A stretch of 64,000 nucleotides of DNA. It comes from CALRGE01 sp964360635. GTDB taxonomy: Bacteria; Patescibacteriota; Gracilibacteria; UBA1369; 2-02-FULL-48-14. A model generated the notes under the pieces. The model saw only the letters and a list, made by a program, of their open reading frames with translations. It searched no databases and was not told the origin of the DNA. The translations under genes were made by a program, and so were the position numbers. The DNA is taken from the NCBI GenBank assembly GCA_964360635.1, contig CAYHXO010000004.1, positions 1 through 64,000 of the forward strand. The letters are read 5' to 3'. Every line of letters begins with the position of its first letter. Position 1 is the first letter of the stretch. Shown in pieces: positions 24,036 to 32,517 of the stretch.

Positions 24036-24782
24036 TTATACCACAGCACTACAAGTCACGCAAGCCAGCACATCATGCACCCTCAAATAATCCACCTTTC
24101 CGCGCAGGTCGCACACAGTAGCTAAAGTCATGCCAAATCGATCCTCTCCGAGAAAACTTTTTCGCGAAGTACCAACCAGCACAGGACAACCGAGTTCATC
24201 TAATTCGCCAATCCGATCAAGAATTTCCCAACTCCAACGCGGATCACCACTCACAAAAGCGCCCATACCCGGGTCGACAATAATCCGCTGAACACCTCGA
24301 GAGCGCGCCAACTCAATTCGCCCACGCAAAAAATCCTTCACCATTCTCATCACGTCGACATATGCGACAGGCTCGCGATCGGTTCGAGCTGAAGAATTCT
24401 TCGAGTACATCAACACAATCGGCACATCAAACTCGGCCGCAACATCAAAAATCCGCTCGTCGCTGCGCCCCGCTGTCACATCATTTATCATCACCGCACC
24501 TGCTTCACATGCCTCACGTGCAACTTCACTTTTCCAAGTATCAATTGAAAACTCGCGCAGAATGCCAAATGCAGGTCGAACCCGCCTCAACTCCTCCTCC
24601 AGCGACACATCCACCGAACCCGGACCACTCGACTCACCTCCCAAATCTAAAAGAGCAGCCCCGTCCTCAAGCATCTCACGCGAAACCTCACCCAAATCTT
24701 CACGTTCAAACCTACCACCGTCCGAAAAACTGTCCGGCGTCACATTAAGAATTCCTATAATTTTTGTTGATTTGAGCTTCAA
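24036..24782 (-). CDS. folP: Dihydropteroate synthase
   Basis: Condenses p-aminobenzoate with hydroxymethyl-dihydropterin pyrophosphate to dihydropteroate; the sulfonamide target. 248 residues, about 20-30 fewer than usual, TIM barrel. Motifs: IIGILNVTPDSFSDGG, DLGGESSGPGS, FSIDTWKSEVA, VMINDVTAG, RIIVDPGMGAF, VLVGTSRKSFLG and a C-terminal LRVHDV. Pterin- and sulfa-site residues look complete. Its start overlaps the 3' end of pabC by 38 nt. With folK and the PTPS-family gene nearby, this gives most of a folate pathway; GTP cyclohydrolase and dihydrofolate genes are not in the window. Confidence 0.97.
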   Translation of the reverse strand: MKLKSTKIIGILNVTPDSFSDGGRFEREDLGEVSREMLEDGAALLDLGGESSGPGSVDVSLEEELRRVRPAFGILREFSIDTWKSEVAREACEAGAVMINDVTAGRSDERIFDVAAEFDVPIVLMYSKNSSARTDREPVAYVDVMRMVKDFLRGRIELARSRGVQRIIVDPGMGAFVSGDPRWSWEILDRIGELDELGCPVLVGTSRKSFLGEDRFGMTLATVCDLRGKVDYLRVHDVLACVTCSAVV

Positions 24783-25392
24783 GTTTTAACATTAACGGAT
24801 GCAAAACACCCACCTGAACTATACCACGAATCGAATTACACAAAAAAACGCAGTCAAAATCAGCATACTCACTCCGCAAAACTGCCCGCTCCACAACCAA
24901 GACCCCCAACTGCGCCGCCGACTCAAGAATCACACTCCGCATTACTCCTTTCAAAATACCGGTAGCCGGAGTAATCAAAACCCCATTTTTTATAAAAAAC
25001 ACATTCGTAATTGAACCCTCCGTAATCTCACCAGCACGATTCACAAGCAAAACTTCATCACAACCGGACAACTCGCGAGCTAAATCTTTCGCTGAAGTAT
25101 CAGCATTTTTCACTTCCGGCTGAACTCGCTCCAAACCTGCAAAACCCAATGACCAAACACGATCATAAATAAAACTACCGTTCCACTCCGGCAAAATCTC
25201 TTCTGTAATTTTCACATCATCATCAAAAACAATTTTCAAACGCACATCATTCCGACCGACATACGGAGCAACAATCTCTTTCAGAGAGCGCCCAAGTCGA
25301 GCCTCATGCTTGCTCAAAAAAATAAAGCGCCCTCCCCAAGTTCTCAATGTTTCGTAGACAGCCATTTTATTATTGCGGTTTTTTTTAGACAC
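24745..25392 (-). CDS. pabC: Aminodeoxychorismate lyase-like PLP enzyme (class IV), short form
   Basis: Converts 4-amino-4-deoxychorismate to p-aminobenzoate and pyruvate. 215 residues; the usual N-terminal strand before the YETLRTWGG motif is missing, making it about 45 residues short. Visible: ETLR, HEARLGRS, candidate PLP Lys95 (PEVKNAD), EVLLVNRAGEITEGSITNVF and ITPATGILKGVMR, the class IV signature. D-amino-acid or branched-chain aminotransferases share this fold, but its position between pabB (49-nt overlap) and folP (38-nt overlap) makes lyase by far the likeliest. The start may be the internal ATG at 25365. Confidence 0.9.
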   Translation of the reverse strand: MSKKNRNNKMAVYETLRTWGGRFIFLSKHEARLGRSLKEIVAPYVGRNDVRLKIVFDDDVKITEEILPEWNGSFIYDRVWSLGFAGLERVQPEVKNADTSAKDLARELSGCDEVLLVNRAGEITEGSITNVFFIKNGVLITPATGILKGVMRSVILESAAQLGVLVVERAVLRSEYADFDCVFLCNSIRGIVQVGVLHPLMLKLEAQINKNYRNS

Positions 25393-26378
25393 TCATCGTA
25401 CTCCTCGTCCGGATCACTGTCGATTAAAATGCCACCTCCCGCCGGAAAACTCAAACGCCCGTCGCGCACTGTAGCTGTGCGAATCATTATATTAAAATCA
25501 GCATCGCCGGAATCTAAAATATACCCGGCACTTCCACAATAAGCCCCACGTTTAAAATTTTCCAACTTATCAATAATTTCCATCGTCCTTTTTTTAGGAC
25601 AACCCGTCACAGAACCTCCGGGGAAAAGCGCCGGCAAAATCTCACCAACCGGAGCCGCCAAACGAGACTCGATAACACTATAAGTATGCCAAACATTCGC
25701 CTGCTTCATCAGAGCCTGATGCTTCACAACTTTTACAGACCCGACTTTAGAAATTTTCGCCAAATCATTCCTCATCAAATCGACAATCATTGTGAGCTCC
25801 GCGTATGCCTTTTCACTTCGCAACAAAATTGCCGGGTCTTCGTCCGCGCCAACCGTTCCTTTTATCGGCTCACTTCGCAAAATCTCACCGCGTAAACTAA
25901 CCAATCTCTCGGGAGAATTCGAACAAATTGCTCCCTCCGCACTTTCGCAATAAAAAGACATCTCCGCTGGATTTTTCTTATACATCGCACAAAAAAACGC
26001 CAACGGATCGCCAGAAAAATCACCCTTAAATTCCTGTGCAAAATTAACTTGGTAAGTTTCACCCTCACTCAATAGTTTTTTTATCGCGGTAATCTTAGTA
26101 GCATATTTTTTTCTACTCAAACCCACTCGAAAATTCTTCAACTCAAACTCGCCCTCATAATCACCCAACTCCTTAAACTCAAAAACACGCGAGCAATATT
26201 TCCAGCACTTTTCGCCGTCATAAGGAAAGTAGCCAAACCAACCGCTTTTCTTAGTTTGCTCGCTCTCTGAGCGAGTGGGAATGGCCACGATCGTTCGATC
26301 GCGGCTGACAAACAAAAACGGTCTCAAATGCCGATACTTAAGGAAGCAACTAATTGAGTTCTTCGTCGTTGTAGACAT
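25344..26378 (-). CDS. pabB: Aminodeoxychorismate synthase component I (short form)
   Basis: Aminates chorismate to 4-amino-4-deoxychorismate, normally with the PabA glutaminase. About 344 residues from the ATG at 26378; the frame continues to 26471, but that part lies within ndk. The chorismate-binding domain is complete: YQVNFAQEF, NSPERLVS, SEPIKGT with the Lys that defines PabB, VDLMRNDLAKI, NVWHTYSV, GGSVTGCPK, RGAYCGSAGYI. The N-terminal half is trimmed to about 120 residues instead of ~200. No pabA is in the window, so ammonia may be supplied by a distant glutaminase or a shared TrpG. It overlaps ndk by 29 nt and pabC by 49 nt. Confidence 0.93.
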   Translation of the reverse strand: MSTTTKNSISCFLKYRHLRPFLFVSRDRTIVAIPTRSESEQTKKSGWFGYFPYDGEKCWKYCSRVFEFKELGDYEGEFELKNFRVGLSRKKYATKITAIKKLLSEGETYQVNFAQEFKGDFSGDPLAFFCAMYKKNPAEMSFYCESAEGAICSNSPERLVSLRGEILRSEPIKGTVGADEDPAILLRSEKAYAELTMIVDLMRNDLAKISKVGSVKVVKHQALMKQANVWHTYSVIESRLAAPVGEILPALFPGGSVTGCPKKRTMEIIDKLENFKRGAYCGSAGYILDSGDADFNIMIRTATVRDGRLSFPAGGGILIDSDPDEEYDECLKKTAIIKWLSTKH

Positions 26379-26814
26379 GTTCGAACTCGCTCTTGTAGTA
26401 CTCATGAATCTCGTCTGGGTTAAAGAAACGAGGCACTTCTTTCGAAGCGGTTTCAACAGAATCTGAAGCATGAATCACATTGCAAGAAACGCTCATGGCA
26501 AAATCACCACGAATTGTTCCTCCATCAGCCTCTCGAGCTTTAGTAATTCCTGTGATCAATCTCACAGCATTCACAGCACCAAGACCTTCCCAGCACATAG
26601 CAACAACAGGAGAACTTTTCATAAATTGTGAAACTCCAGGGAAAAATGGCTTATCCGCAATGTGTGCATAATGTTCTCGCAAAACTGCCTCATCAAGTCT
26701 CATCATTTTTAGGCCCACCAACTTAAGTCCTTTTTTCTCAAATCTTGAGGTAATGTCACCAACCAATCCTCTCTGAATTGCGTCGGGCTTTAAAAGTACT
26801 AATGTTTTTTCCAT
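26350..26814 (-). CDS. ndk: Nucleoside diphosphate kinase
   Basis: Transfers the gamma-phosphate between nucleoside triphosphates and diphosphates through a phospho-His. 154 residues, normal length. Motifs: TLVLLKPDAIQRGLVG, ITGITKA, GTIRGDF, the active-site NVIHASDS, and a C-terminal FFNPDEI. A short C-terminal tail beyond the usual end overlaps pabB. A TTAAC lies 8 nt before the ATG and there is no Shine-Dalgarno site. It is first gene of the ndk-pabB-pabC-folP run. Confidence 0.98.
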   Translation of the reverse strand: MEKTLVLLKPDAIQRGLVGDITSRFEKKGLKLVGLKMMRLDEAVLREHYAHIADKPFFPGVSQFMKSSPVVAMCWEGLGAVNAVRLITGITKAREADGGTIRGDFAMSVSCNVIHASDSVETASKEVPRFFNPDEIHEYYKSEFEHVYNDEELN

Positions 26815-26860
26815 AATTTTTTGTTAAATTGCCGCACCAACTTGCCCGAAATCCTTGCAA

Positions 26861-27331
26861 ATGTCAAAAAAATCAAATACTTTGTGGGCACATATGCTCA
26901 CAAACGAAGAAACATTAAAGCAGAAAAAAGAAATCCTTCAAGAAATCTCTAAGATTTATGAAGGTTTAATTAAAACACAAAAAATCTCCGAAGCCGATGC
27001 AGGAAAAATTCTCGAATTTGTAAAAGAAAAACTCGCTGCTGAATCTCACGCAGATGATTTTTCAGCAAATATTATCGCCTTCTGCAAAGACTTCCCGGCC
27101 TTCGCGATTATCGCCGAAAAAGTCACAAACAAACGCCACGAACTCGTTGAAAAACTCGGCCAAGAATGCCTTGAAAAATTGATGGACGAAGACACAGACA
27201 CTTGGTCAAAATTGACAACAACTCTCGAAGGAATGAAGGAAGAAACACTTCACGACTGGTTCGCTTCTCTTCCAGAAACCAGCAAAGCAATGTTCCTTAG
27301 TAAATTCTTAACTTTAAGCGATGGCATCTAA
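26861..27331 (+). CDS. Hypothetical helical protein, 156 residues
   Basis: I do not recognise a family. It is almost entirely alpha-helical and charged (ETLKQKKEILQEISKIYEGL; DAGKILEFVKEKLAAESHADD), cytosolic, with coiled-coil character at the N-terminus. The start is uncertain: ATG 26861 is chosen, and an in-frame ATG lies at 26894. It overlaps the next gene by 11 nt, so the two likely form an operon. It is divergent from ndk. Confidence 0.65.
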   Translation: MSKKSNTLWAHMLTNEETLKQKKEILQEISKIYEGLIKTQKISEADAGKILEFVKEKLAAESHADDFSANIIAFCKDFPAFAIIAEKVTNKRHELVEKLGQECLEKLMDEDTDTWSKLTTTLEGMKEETLHDWFASLPETSKAMFLSKFLTLSDGI

Positions 27332-28244
27332 TAACGAAGTTCAATCACAAGAACCTAAATCAATTCTTGAAAAAGCTGTCGATAAAAGCAAAGAACTTGC
27401 AGACAAAGCATGGGAAGCAACTCCGCAAAGTTTAAAAGATATGGCCAAAGAAATGCATGCTCTTGTTGATACAGAAGCTGCAAAAGAAGTAGTAGCAAAA
27501 AATCCCCGCAATTCCAAATTTGCGAAAATGGCTGCGGAAACAACAATGGAAAGTAGAGATGGAACGATAGTTGATGGGTACCTAAGTTCAATTAATGGAA
27601 CTGAAGCACGCAGCATTTCTCCCGAAGATCAGTTGGCACTCCTCAAAGCAGTGCAACGCTCACGACCAGAGGTGGCATTTGGGTCATCAACCGAACCACG
27701 CAATTTTGACGATGCAGCCGGAAGCTACGGACTCGTTGGTCGCCTTCCCGAAGCACAACAAGCTCTCATTAAAGAATATCAGGACGGTTTGGCTAAAGGT
27801 TATTATAAAAATTTTGTTCCCTCCTTTATAAAAGGCTTACCTATTGAACTCCAACAAGAAGTGCATGACGGAAATCCAGACGGATTTGCCAAAAGCTTTC
27901 CAAACTCTGAATTAACCGCAGGACCGGAACTTCAAAAATTAGTGGATGAAGATATTTCATCTAATTTCAACGGCACAGCAATGAGAATGGGTTCTTCTTC
28001 AGTAGGGCGTCCAGAGTCTGTTCTAGACAATCCAAATCTTTCAAGCACTCAAGTTAATGAACTCGCAAAATCTTTCCTACAAATCGGTTACAACGGTAAT
28101 CCAGAAAAAAATCCGGATTATTTCCAAGCAACAGAAAAAGTTAGTAATGTTTTCATGAAATTTTACCGAAACGGAAATCTAAGCCCTGAAAACAAAAAAG
28201 CACTAGTTTATAGGTTTGGTAAACAGGTTGGAGTGAGCTCATAA
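27321..28244 (+). CDS. Hypothetical protein, 307 residues
   Basis: No family is recognised. It is soluble-looking and helix-rich, with a charged N-terminal amphipathic stretch (LEKAVDKSKELADKAWEA) reminiscent of LEA-like or apolipoprotein-type helices, then a central part with short repeated motifs of the type LPEAQQALIKEYQDGLAK / LPIELQQEVHDGNPDGF that may be a duplicated unit. There is no signal peptide or Cys. Its translation start sits inside the preceding gene (11-nt overlap). Downstream is the AbrB-MazF module. Confidence 0.65.
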   Translation: MASNNEVQSQEPKSILEKAVDKSKELADKAWEATPQSLKDMAKEMHALVDTEAAKEVVAKNPRNSKFAKMAAETTMESRDGTIVDGYLSSINGTEARSISPEDQLALLKAVQRSRPEVAFGSSTEPRNFDDAAGSYGLVGRLPEAQQALIKEYQDGLAKGYYKNFVPSFIKGLPIELQQEVHDGNPDGFAKSFPNSELTAGPELQKLVDEDISSNFNGTAMRMGSSSVGRPESVLDNPNLSSTQVNELAKSFLQIGYNGNPEKNPDYFQATEKVSNVFMKFYRNGNLSPENKKALVYRFGKQVGVSS

Positions 28245-28270
28245 CAGTTGCATAAATCTACCAACAGGAG

Positions 28271-28301
28271 TAAAGTAAAAATGTAAAATAATTTTACTTT
28301 A
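28271..28301 (+). promoter_or_regulatory. Perfect inverted repeat in front of the AbrB-MazF module
   Basis: 10-bp arms TAAAGTAAAA (28271-28280) and TTTTACTTTA (28292-28301) with an 11-nt spacer; the right arm ends on the A of the antitoxin ATG. It is a likely operator for autoregulation, or an RNA hairpin over the start codon. AGGAG at 28266-28270 is spaced for an ATG at 28281 that is followed at once by TAA. Confidence 0.6.
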
Positions 28302-28549
28302 TGAGTTTCCAAATAGTCTCAGTATCTCCAAAAGGGCAAATTACAATACCTGTATCAGAACGGGCAAATTGTAAATCTAAAAAATACGGACTAAAAGTAA
28401 TAGGTGGAACAATAATTTTGCGGCCGATAGAAATTAAATTTGCAGATGATGACTTGAAAGATTTTGCTAAATTAGCAGAAAAAAGCTTCTCATTTTGGGA
28501 CAATGAAGATGATGATATTTACGAGGAATTTTACAAGAAACAGAAATGA
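28301..28549 (+). CDS. AbrB/SpoVT-family antitoxin
   Basis: 82 residues. The N-terminal swapped-hairpin AbrB fold is recognisable (IVSVSPKGQITIPVSERAN, then GLKVIGGTIILRPIE); the acidic C-terminal tail (FWDNEDDDIYEEF) is typical of a MazE-like toxin-neutralising segment. The stop overlaps the MazF-like gene as ATGA. It is predicted to bind the palindrome just upstream and repress the operon. No other in-frame start is available because TAA lies upstream at 28289. Confidence 0.85.
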   Translation: MSFQIVSVSPKGQITIPVSERANCKSKKYGLKVIGGTIILRPIEIKFADDDLKDFAKLAEKSFSFWDNEDDDIYEEFYKKQK

Positions 28550-28872
28550 AAATATCAAAGGGCGATATTATTTTAGTGTCATTCCCTTACACAAATTTAC
28601 ACAGGTCAAAGCTAAGACCTGCTCTAGTTATTTCAACAAAAGTAGATAACGGAGAAGATGTAATTATTTGTGGAATAACAAGTAAGAAACATGGTTCTCA
28701 AGAAATTGTACTCGAAGAAAAAGATTTCACCGAAGGCACTTTACCAATAAAATCTTATATTCGATTCGCAAAAATTGTGACTATAGAAAAATCAATCATC
28801 AAACAAAACGTGGGTAAGCTTAACAAGAAAAAAATCGCCGAAATAATTTCAAAGCTAAAGGATCTGCTCTAA
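28546..28872 (+). CDS. MazF/PemK-family endoribonuclease toxin
   Basis: 108 residues. The SH3-like MazF barrel is evident: KISKGDIILVSFPYT, the catalytic-loop Arg in KLRPALVIST, ITSKKHG, and IRFAKIVTIEKSIIKQNVGKL. It probably cleaves mRNA at a short motif when its antitoxin is degraded. It is translationally coupled to the AbrB-type antitoxin. Its stop overlaps the stop of the convergent M16 gene through a shared CTAA (28869-28872). Confidence 0.9.
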   Translation: MKISKGDIILVSFPYTNLHRSKLRPALVISTKVDNGEDVIICGITSKKHGSQEIVLEEKDFTEGTLPIKSYIRFAKIVTIEKSIIKQNVGKLNKKKIAEIISKLKDLL

Positions 28873-30137
28873 AACTGAAGGCACCCATCAAACATAGCCT
28901 TGTCTTCGTAAGGTCCGATGACAGACAAATATAGTGAATCGTCTTTTAGCAGAGCAGCAGCCACCCTCTTGATATCGCTAACTTTCACCGCATCAATTTC
29001 TTTGGCGATGTCATTGTATGTGCGAAGTTTGCCGTATAAAAGTTCGTGTCGGGCGCCCATTTGAGCAACTTCTTCAGAATCTTCAAGGCTCAAAATCAAT
29101 TTGCCCTTCAAGAATTCTTTGCCCTTTTTAAGTTCTGCTTCGCTGATTTCAACATGACGGATTTTGTCATATTCCATAACAATCGCCTTCACCGCATCTG
29201 TAATTCGGTTCACATCAACACCTGCTCGAGTGAACATAATGCCAGTGTCCATATAGTCTTCTGTTCCAGTTGAAATATAATAAGCCAAACCTTTTTCTTC
29301 ACGCACAGCACTGAACATTCTTGAGCTCATATTACCTCCCAAAACGCTTGCGAGAACTTTCAAAACATAGTGATCAGGATGCTCAGCTGGTAGACCCAAA
29401 ACTCCACAAACCAAATGCGCCTGTTCTGTCTTTTTGCTCTGTAAAGTTATCTTATCAGCACCCATCACAGAAGGATCGAATGCCGAAAATGAAACGCCTT
29501 TTTTGATTTTTTCGAGTGGGAAATATTTCTCAACTAATTTCACCGCTTCATCGTGCTCAATATCGCCGGCAATGCAAACAAGCATATTTTCAGGCATGTA
29601 AAGCATCTCTTTATATTTCACAAAGTCCTCACGCGACAGTGCTCGAATTACATCTTTTGTACCAACTTCATCCCAACCAATTGGCTGATCACCAAAAATT
29701 GCACGCTCAAAATTCCAAGCAACTTGATACATTGGTGTGTCCTGATACATATTGAATTCTTCCATAATAACTCCCCTTTCCTTCTCAATTTCTACCTGAT
29801 CAAAACGCGCATTCAACATCATGTCTGAAAGCACATCAAGAGCCATCAACTTTTGTTCTGAAGCAACTTTCACATAGTAACCGGCATATTCTTTACCTGT
29901 AAAAGCATTAAAATCTCCACCAACTCCATCGATTGCCTCTGAAACCGCCTTCGCAGTCTTAAACTTTTCAGCTCCCTTAAAGAACATGTGTTCCAAAAAG
30001 TGCGAAATTCCATTGATGTCTTTAGTCTCATATCTAGAGCCGGCCTTCACTAAAACCAAGCAAGTTACAGCCTTTGTTCCCTCAAGTGAACCTGTTATTA
30101 CACGTAAACCGTTAGCTAAAATCGTTTTTCTATACAT
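28869..30137 (-). CDS. M16-family zinc metallopeptidase (processing-peptidase-like)
   Basis: 422 residues, the usual size for single-unit M16B enzymes. The inverted zinc motif HxxEH is present (HFLEHMFFKG), the distal Glu lies in the ERGVIMEEFNMY helix, and the C-terminal half carries the substrate-binding RY-type segment (VREEKGLAYYIST). It is predicted to be cytosolic with no signal peptide. In bacteria such genes often lie near pnp or dut and degrade small peptides; here neighbours are a toxin module and, divergently, a PBP gene. A TTAAC lies 9 nt before the ATG. Confidence 0.96.
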   Translation of the reverse strand: MYRKTILANGLRVITGSLEGTKAVTCLVLVKAGSRYETKDINGISHFLEHMFFKGAEKFKTAKAVSEAIDGVGGDFNAFTGKEYAGYYVKVASEQKLMALDVLSDMMLNARFDQVEIEKERGVIMEEFNMYQDTPMYQVAWNFERAIFGDQPIGWDEVGTKDVIRALSREDFVKYKEMLYMPENMLVCIAGDIEHDEAVKLVEKYFPLEKIKKGVSFSAFDPSVMGADKITLQSKKTEQAHLVCGVLGLPAEHPDHYVLKVLASVLGGNMSSRMFSAVREEKGLAYYISTGTEDYMDTGIMFTRAGVDVNRITDAVKAIVMEYDKIRHVEISEAELKKGKEFLKGKLILSLEDSEEVAQMGARHELLYGKLRTYNDIAKEIDAVKVSDIKRVAAALLKDDSLYLSVIGPYEDKAMFDGCLQF

Positions 30138-30193
30138 ATTTTTTTAGTTAATGCCGCCTTTGGCGCTGTTAGCCCGAGAAGCCTATCAAACAC

Positions 30194-30222
30194 TTGCCGA
30201 CAATGAAAGCTAAAGATAGAAT
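30194..30222 (+). promoter_or_regulatory. Putative promoter of the PBP gene
   Basis: TTGCCG at 30194-30199 and TAGAAT at 30217-30222, 17-nt spacer. Transcription would begin within a few bases of the ATG at 30231, so the mRNA would be nearly leaderless. A small CGCC-TTT-GGCG hairpin lies at 30155-30165. Confidence 0.45.
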
Positions 30223-30230
30223 TTGAGTCC

Positions 30231-32513
30231 ATGGCAACAAGACAAGAATTTACCAGAATCCACTATCTTATACTGATGGTCGTTATAATAACGACTGCCA
30301 TTATTTTGAAACTTTTTTACCTGCAAATCATCAAGCACAGCTACTATATGGAGATAGTCCAGACTGAACAACAGGGCTTTACGCTTCTTCCATCTCGTCG
30401 CGGTGAAATCTTGATTGAGGATTATCACTCAAATGAAAGTTACAAACTGGCAACAAATACAACTCTGAACATGATTTTTGCGGATCCGACTTTGATTGAT
30501 GATCCAACAACAGTCGGTAGCACTCTTGCACCTCTACTTTTCGATCTTGATATTGAAAAAGACCTCGATTTGAAACGGATTGAAGATGAAACAAAAGCCT
30601 TAGAAGAAATTATCGATCCACTTTTGAAACAAGAAGCGGCATCAAAAATAAAAGAGCGAACTGATGATGAACTCAAACTAGCTTTTCAAGAAAATCTAAT
30701 CTCTACACTTTCCGCAAAAACTCGTGACGTGATTCTAATAACAGAGGGTCTTGATGCCCAAACATCAGATGAAATTAAGGCACTTGGATTAGCCGGAGTT
30801 GAAGTCTCTGAAAGCGGTAATCTCTTTGCATATCCGGCAAAAATTACTGACAATGCTGGAACCGCAGAAGCCCTCGCAGCCGTGTTCAATACAGATGAAA
30901 AAGTAATGAAAAGCACGCTCTTAGGTAAAAATCGTTACGTAATTTTGAAGCGAAAACTTGAGCCTGATATTTCCAAACAAATCGAGGCAATTCTTGAAAA
31001 AGATCGTGAAGATTATCTTGATGAAACCGGGAAAAAAATCGAGTCTCCTTTGAAATTTCTTGGCATCAGAATGAAGGAGGAATATTTCAGATTTTACCCT
31101 GAAGGAAGTCTGGGCGCTCAAGTGTTAGGTTACGTGAATTCAGCAGGTGACGGTCAATACGGAATGGAAGGAACTTTCAACGATATTTTAAAGGGCCAAG
31201 ACGGAATTTTCACCTCACAAATTGATGCAAACGGAAACCAAATTACAGTTGGCGATTCAGTTATTGAAGGCGCGATAGATGGCGCAAACATAACTCTAAC
31301 AATAGATAGAGCAGTGCAATTGGAAGTGGAAAAATTACTCGCGGAAGGAGTAAAAAATTATCAAGCAGACAGTGGACAAGCAATCGTGATGGACCCAAAA
31401 ACCGGTGAAATTATTGCAATGGCACAAGCTCCAACTTTCGACCCAAATGTATATGGTGAAGTTTTTGAAAAATATGTAATTAGTCTTTCGGAAGATCAAA
31501 AAAATAATCTATACACTGTTGGCGAAGGTGATGAAACAAAATATTGGCTATACATTCAAAAAGATCCACAAGTACGAATCGAACTTTTCCGTGATAAAGA
31601 TGTCCCTGATGTATATTACGCTTACAAAAATATCTACGGACCGGAAGTTTATAAAAATAAAATGGTGAACGAAGTTTTTGAACCGGGTTCAATTTTCAAA
31701 CCACTCGCAATGGCAGCCGCAGTTGATGCAGGTGAAGTAGAACCAAACACAACTTTCAATGAAAGCGGCCCTGTACAAGTCGACGAATTTGAAATACACA
31801 CTTATAACGACGAATATCACGGCATTCAAACAATGACTCAAGTGCTCGAACGCTCCTCGAACGTTGGAATGGTTTTCATTGCCCAAAAACTTGGCCGAAC
31901 TCTTCTTTATAACTATTTAAAAGCATTCGGTTTCACTGAACGCACAGAGGTTGGAATTCAAGATGAAGTTCTCGGTACTCTCGCACCACCGGATACCTGG
32001 GCAGATTCAGAACTTGTCACAAAAGCATTCGGGCAAGGTATTACTGTAACTCCGATTCAAATGGTTCAGGCATTTACATCTATTTCAAATAACGGCGTTA
32101 TGATGCAGCCAATGATTGTGAAAAAAATCGAATATGCTAACGGAAAAACAGAAGATTTTGAACCACGTATTGTCCGACAGGTTTTAACTTCAGAATCAGC
32201 TCAAAAACTTGTCGCAATGATGACGGCAACCGCTGTGAACGGTTATACTTTTTTAACAATTCCGGGACATTATTACGCAGGTAAATCCGGAACAGCTCAA
32301 ACTTACAAATTTGGTAAAGCTCTCAAAGGCCGAGGAACAACAATCGCTTCTTACGTCGGCTTTGGGCCAATCGACGAACCAAAATTCTTGATTCTAATTA
32401 AACTCGACCACCCACGCGCCAATGAATTCGGAGCCAATACTTCCGGTTACATTTTCCGCGACATTGCAGCTTATCTTTACGATTATTACAATATTCCCCC
32501 CGATAAGGATTGA
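30231..32513 (+). CDS. Class B penicillin-binding protein (FtsI/PBP2-type transpeptidase)
   Basis: Peptidoglycan D,D-transpeptidase, 760 residues. One N-terminal membrane anchor (about residues 11-31, ILMVVIITTAIILKLFYLQI), then a PBP dimerisation domain enlarged by a charged helical insertion (about 75-270), then a complete transpeptidase domain: SxxK with catalytic S487 and K490 (PGSIFKP), SxN (S542, N544), and KSGT (K685-G687). There are no PASTA domains. The MQEGTF-like MEGTFNDILKGQDG region supports FtsI/SpoVD rather than PBP2 of rod systems, but the gene is not in a division cluster, so FtsI versus PBP2 stays open. Confidence 0.95.
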   Translation: MATRQEFTRIHYLILMVVIITTAIILKLFYLQIIKHSYYMEIVQTEQQGFTLLPSRRGEILIEDYHSNESYKLATNTTLNMIFADPTLIDDPTTVGSTLAPLLFDLDIEKDLDLKRIEDETKALEEIIDPLLKQEAASKIKERTDDELKLAFQENLISTLSAKTRDVILITEGLDAQTSDEIKALGLAGVEVSESGNLFAYPAKITDNAGTAEALAAVFNTDEKVMKSTLLGKNRYVILKRKLEPDISKQIEAILEKDREDYLDETGKKIESPLKFLGIRMKEEYFRFYPEGSLGAQVLGYVNSAGDGQYGMEGTFNDILKGQDGIFTSQIDANGNQITVGDSVIEGAIDGANITLTIDRAVQLEVEKLLAEGVKNYQADSGQAIVMDPKTGEIIAMAQAPTFDPNVYGEVFEKYVISLSEDQKNNLYTVGEGDETKYWLYIQKDPQVRIELFRDKDVPDVYYAYKNIYGPEVYKNKMVNEVFEPGSIFKPLAMAAAVDAGEVEPNTTFNESGPVQVDEFEIHTYNDEYHGIQTMTQVLERSSNVGMVFIAQKLGRTLLYNYLKAFGFTERTEVGIQDEVLGTLAPPDTWADSELVTKAFGQGITVTPIQMVQAFTSISNNGVMMQPMIVKKIEYANGKTEDFEPRIVRQVLTSESAQKLVAMMTATAVNGYTFLTIPGHYYAGKSGTAQTYKFGKALKGRGTTIASYVGFGPIDEPKFLILIKLDHPRANEFGANTSGYIFRDIAAYLYDYYNIPPDKD

Positions 32514-32517
32514 AATA

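Noticed and set aside
24362..24748. A plus-strand reading frame over folP rich in His and Pro
   Set aside because: It is antisense to the well-supported folP gene and its composition reflects the complement, with no start signal or family resemblance.
29553..29828. Open frame antisense to the M16 peptidase gene
   Set aside because: Shadow frame of a strongly conserved gene; no protein family match and no initiation signal.
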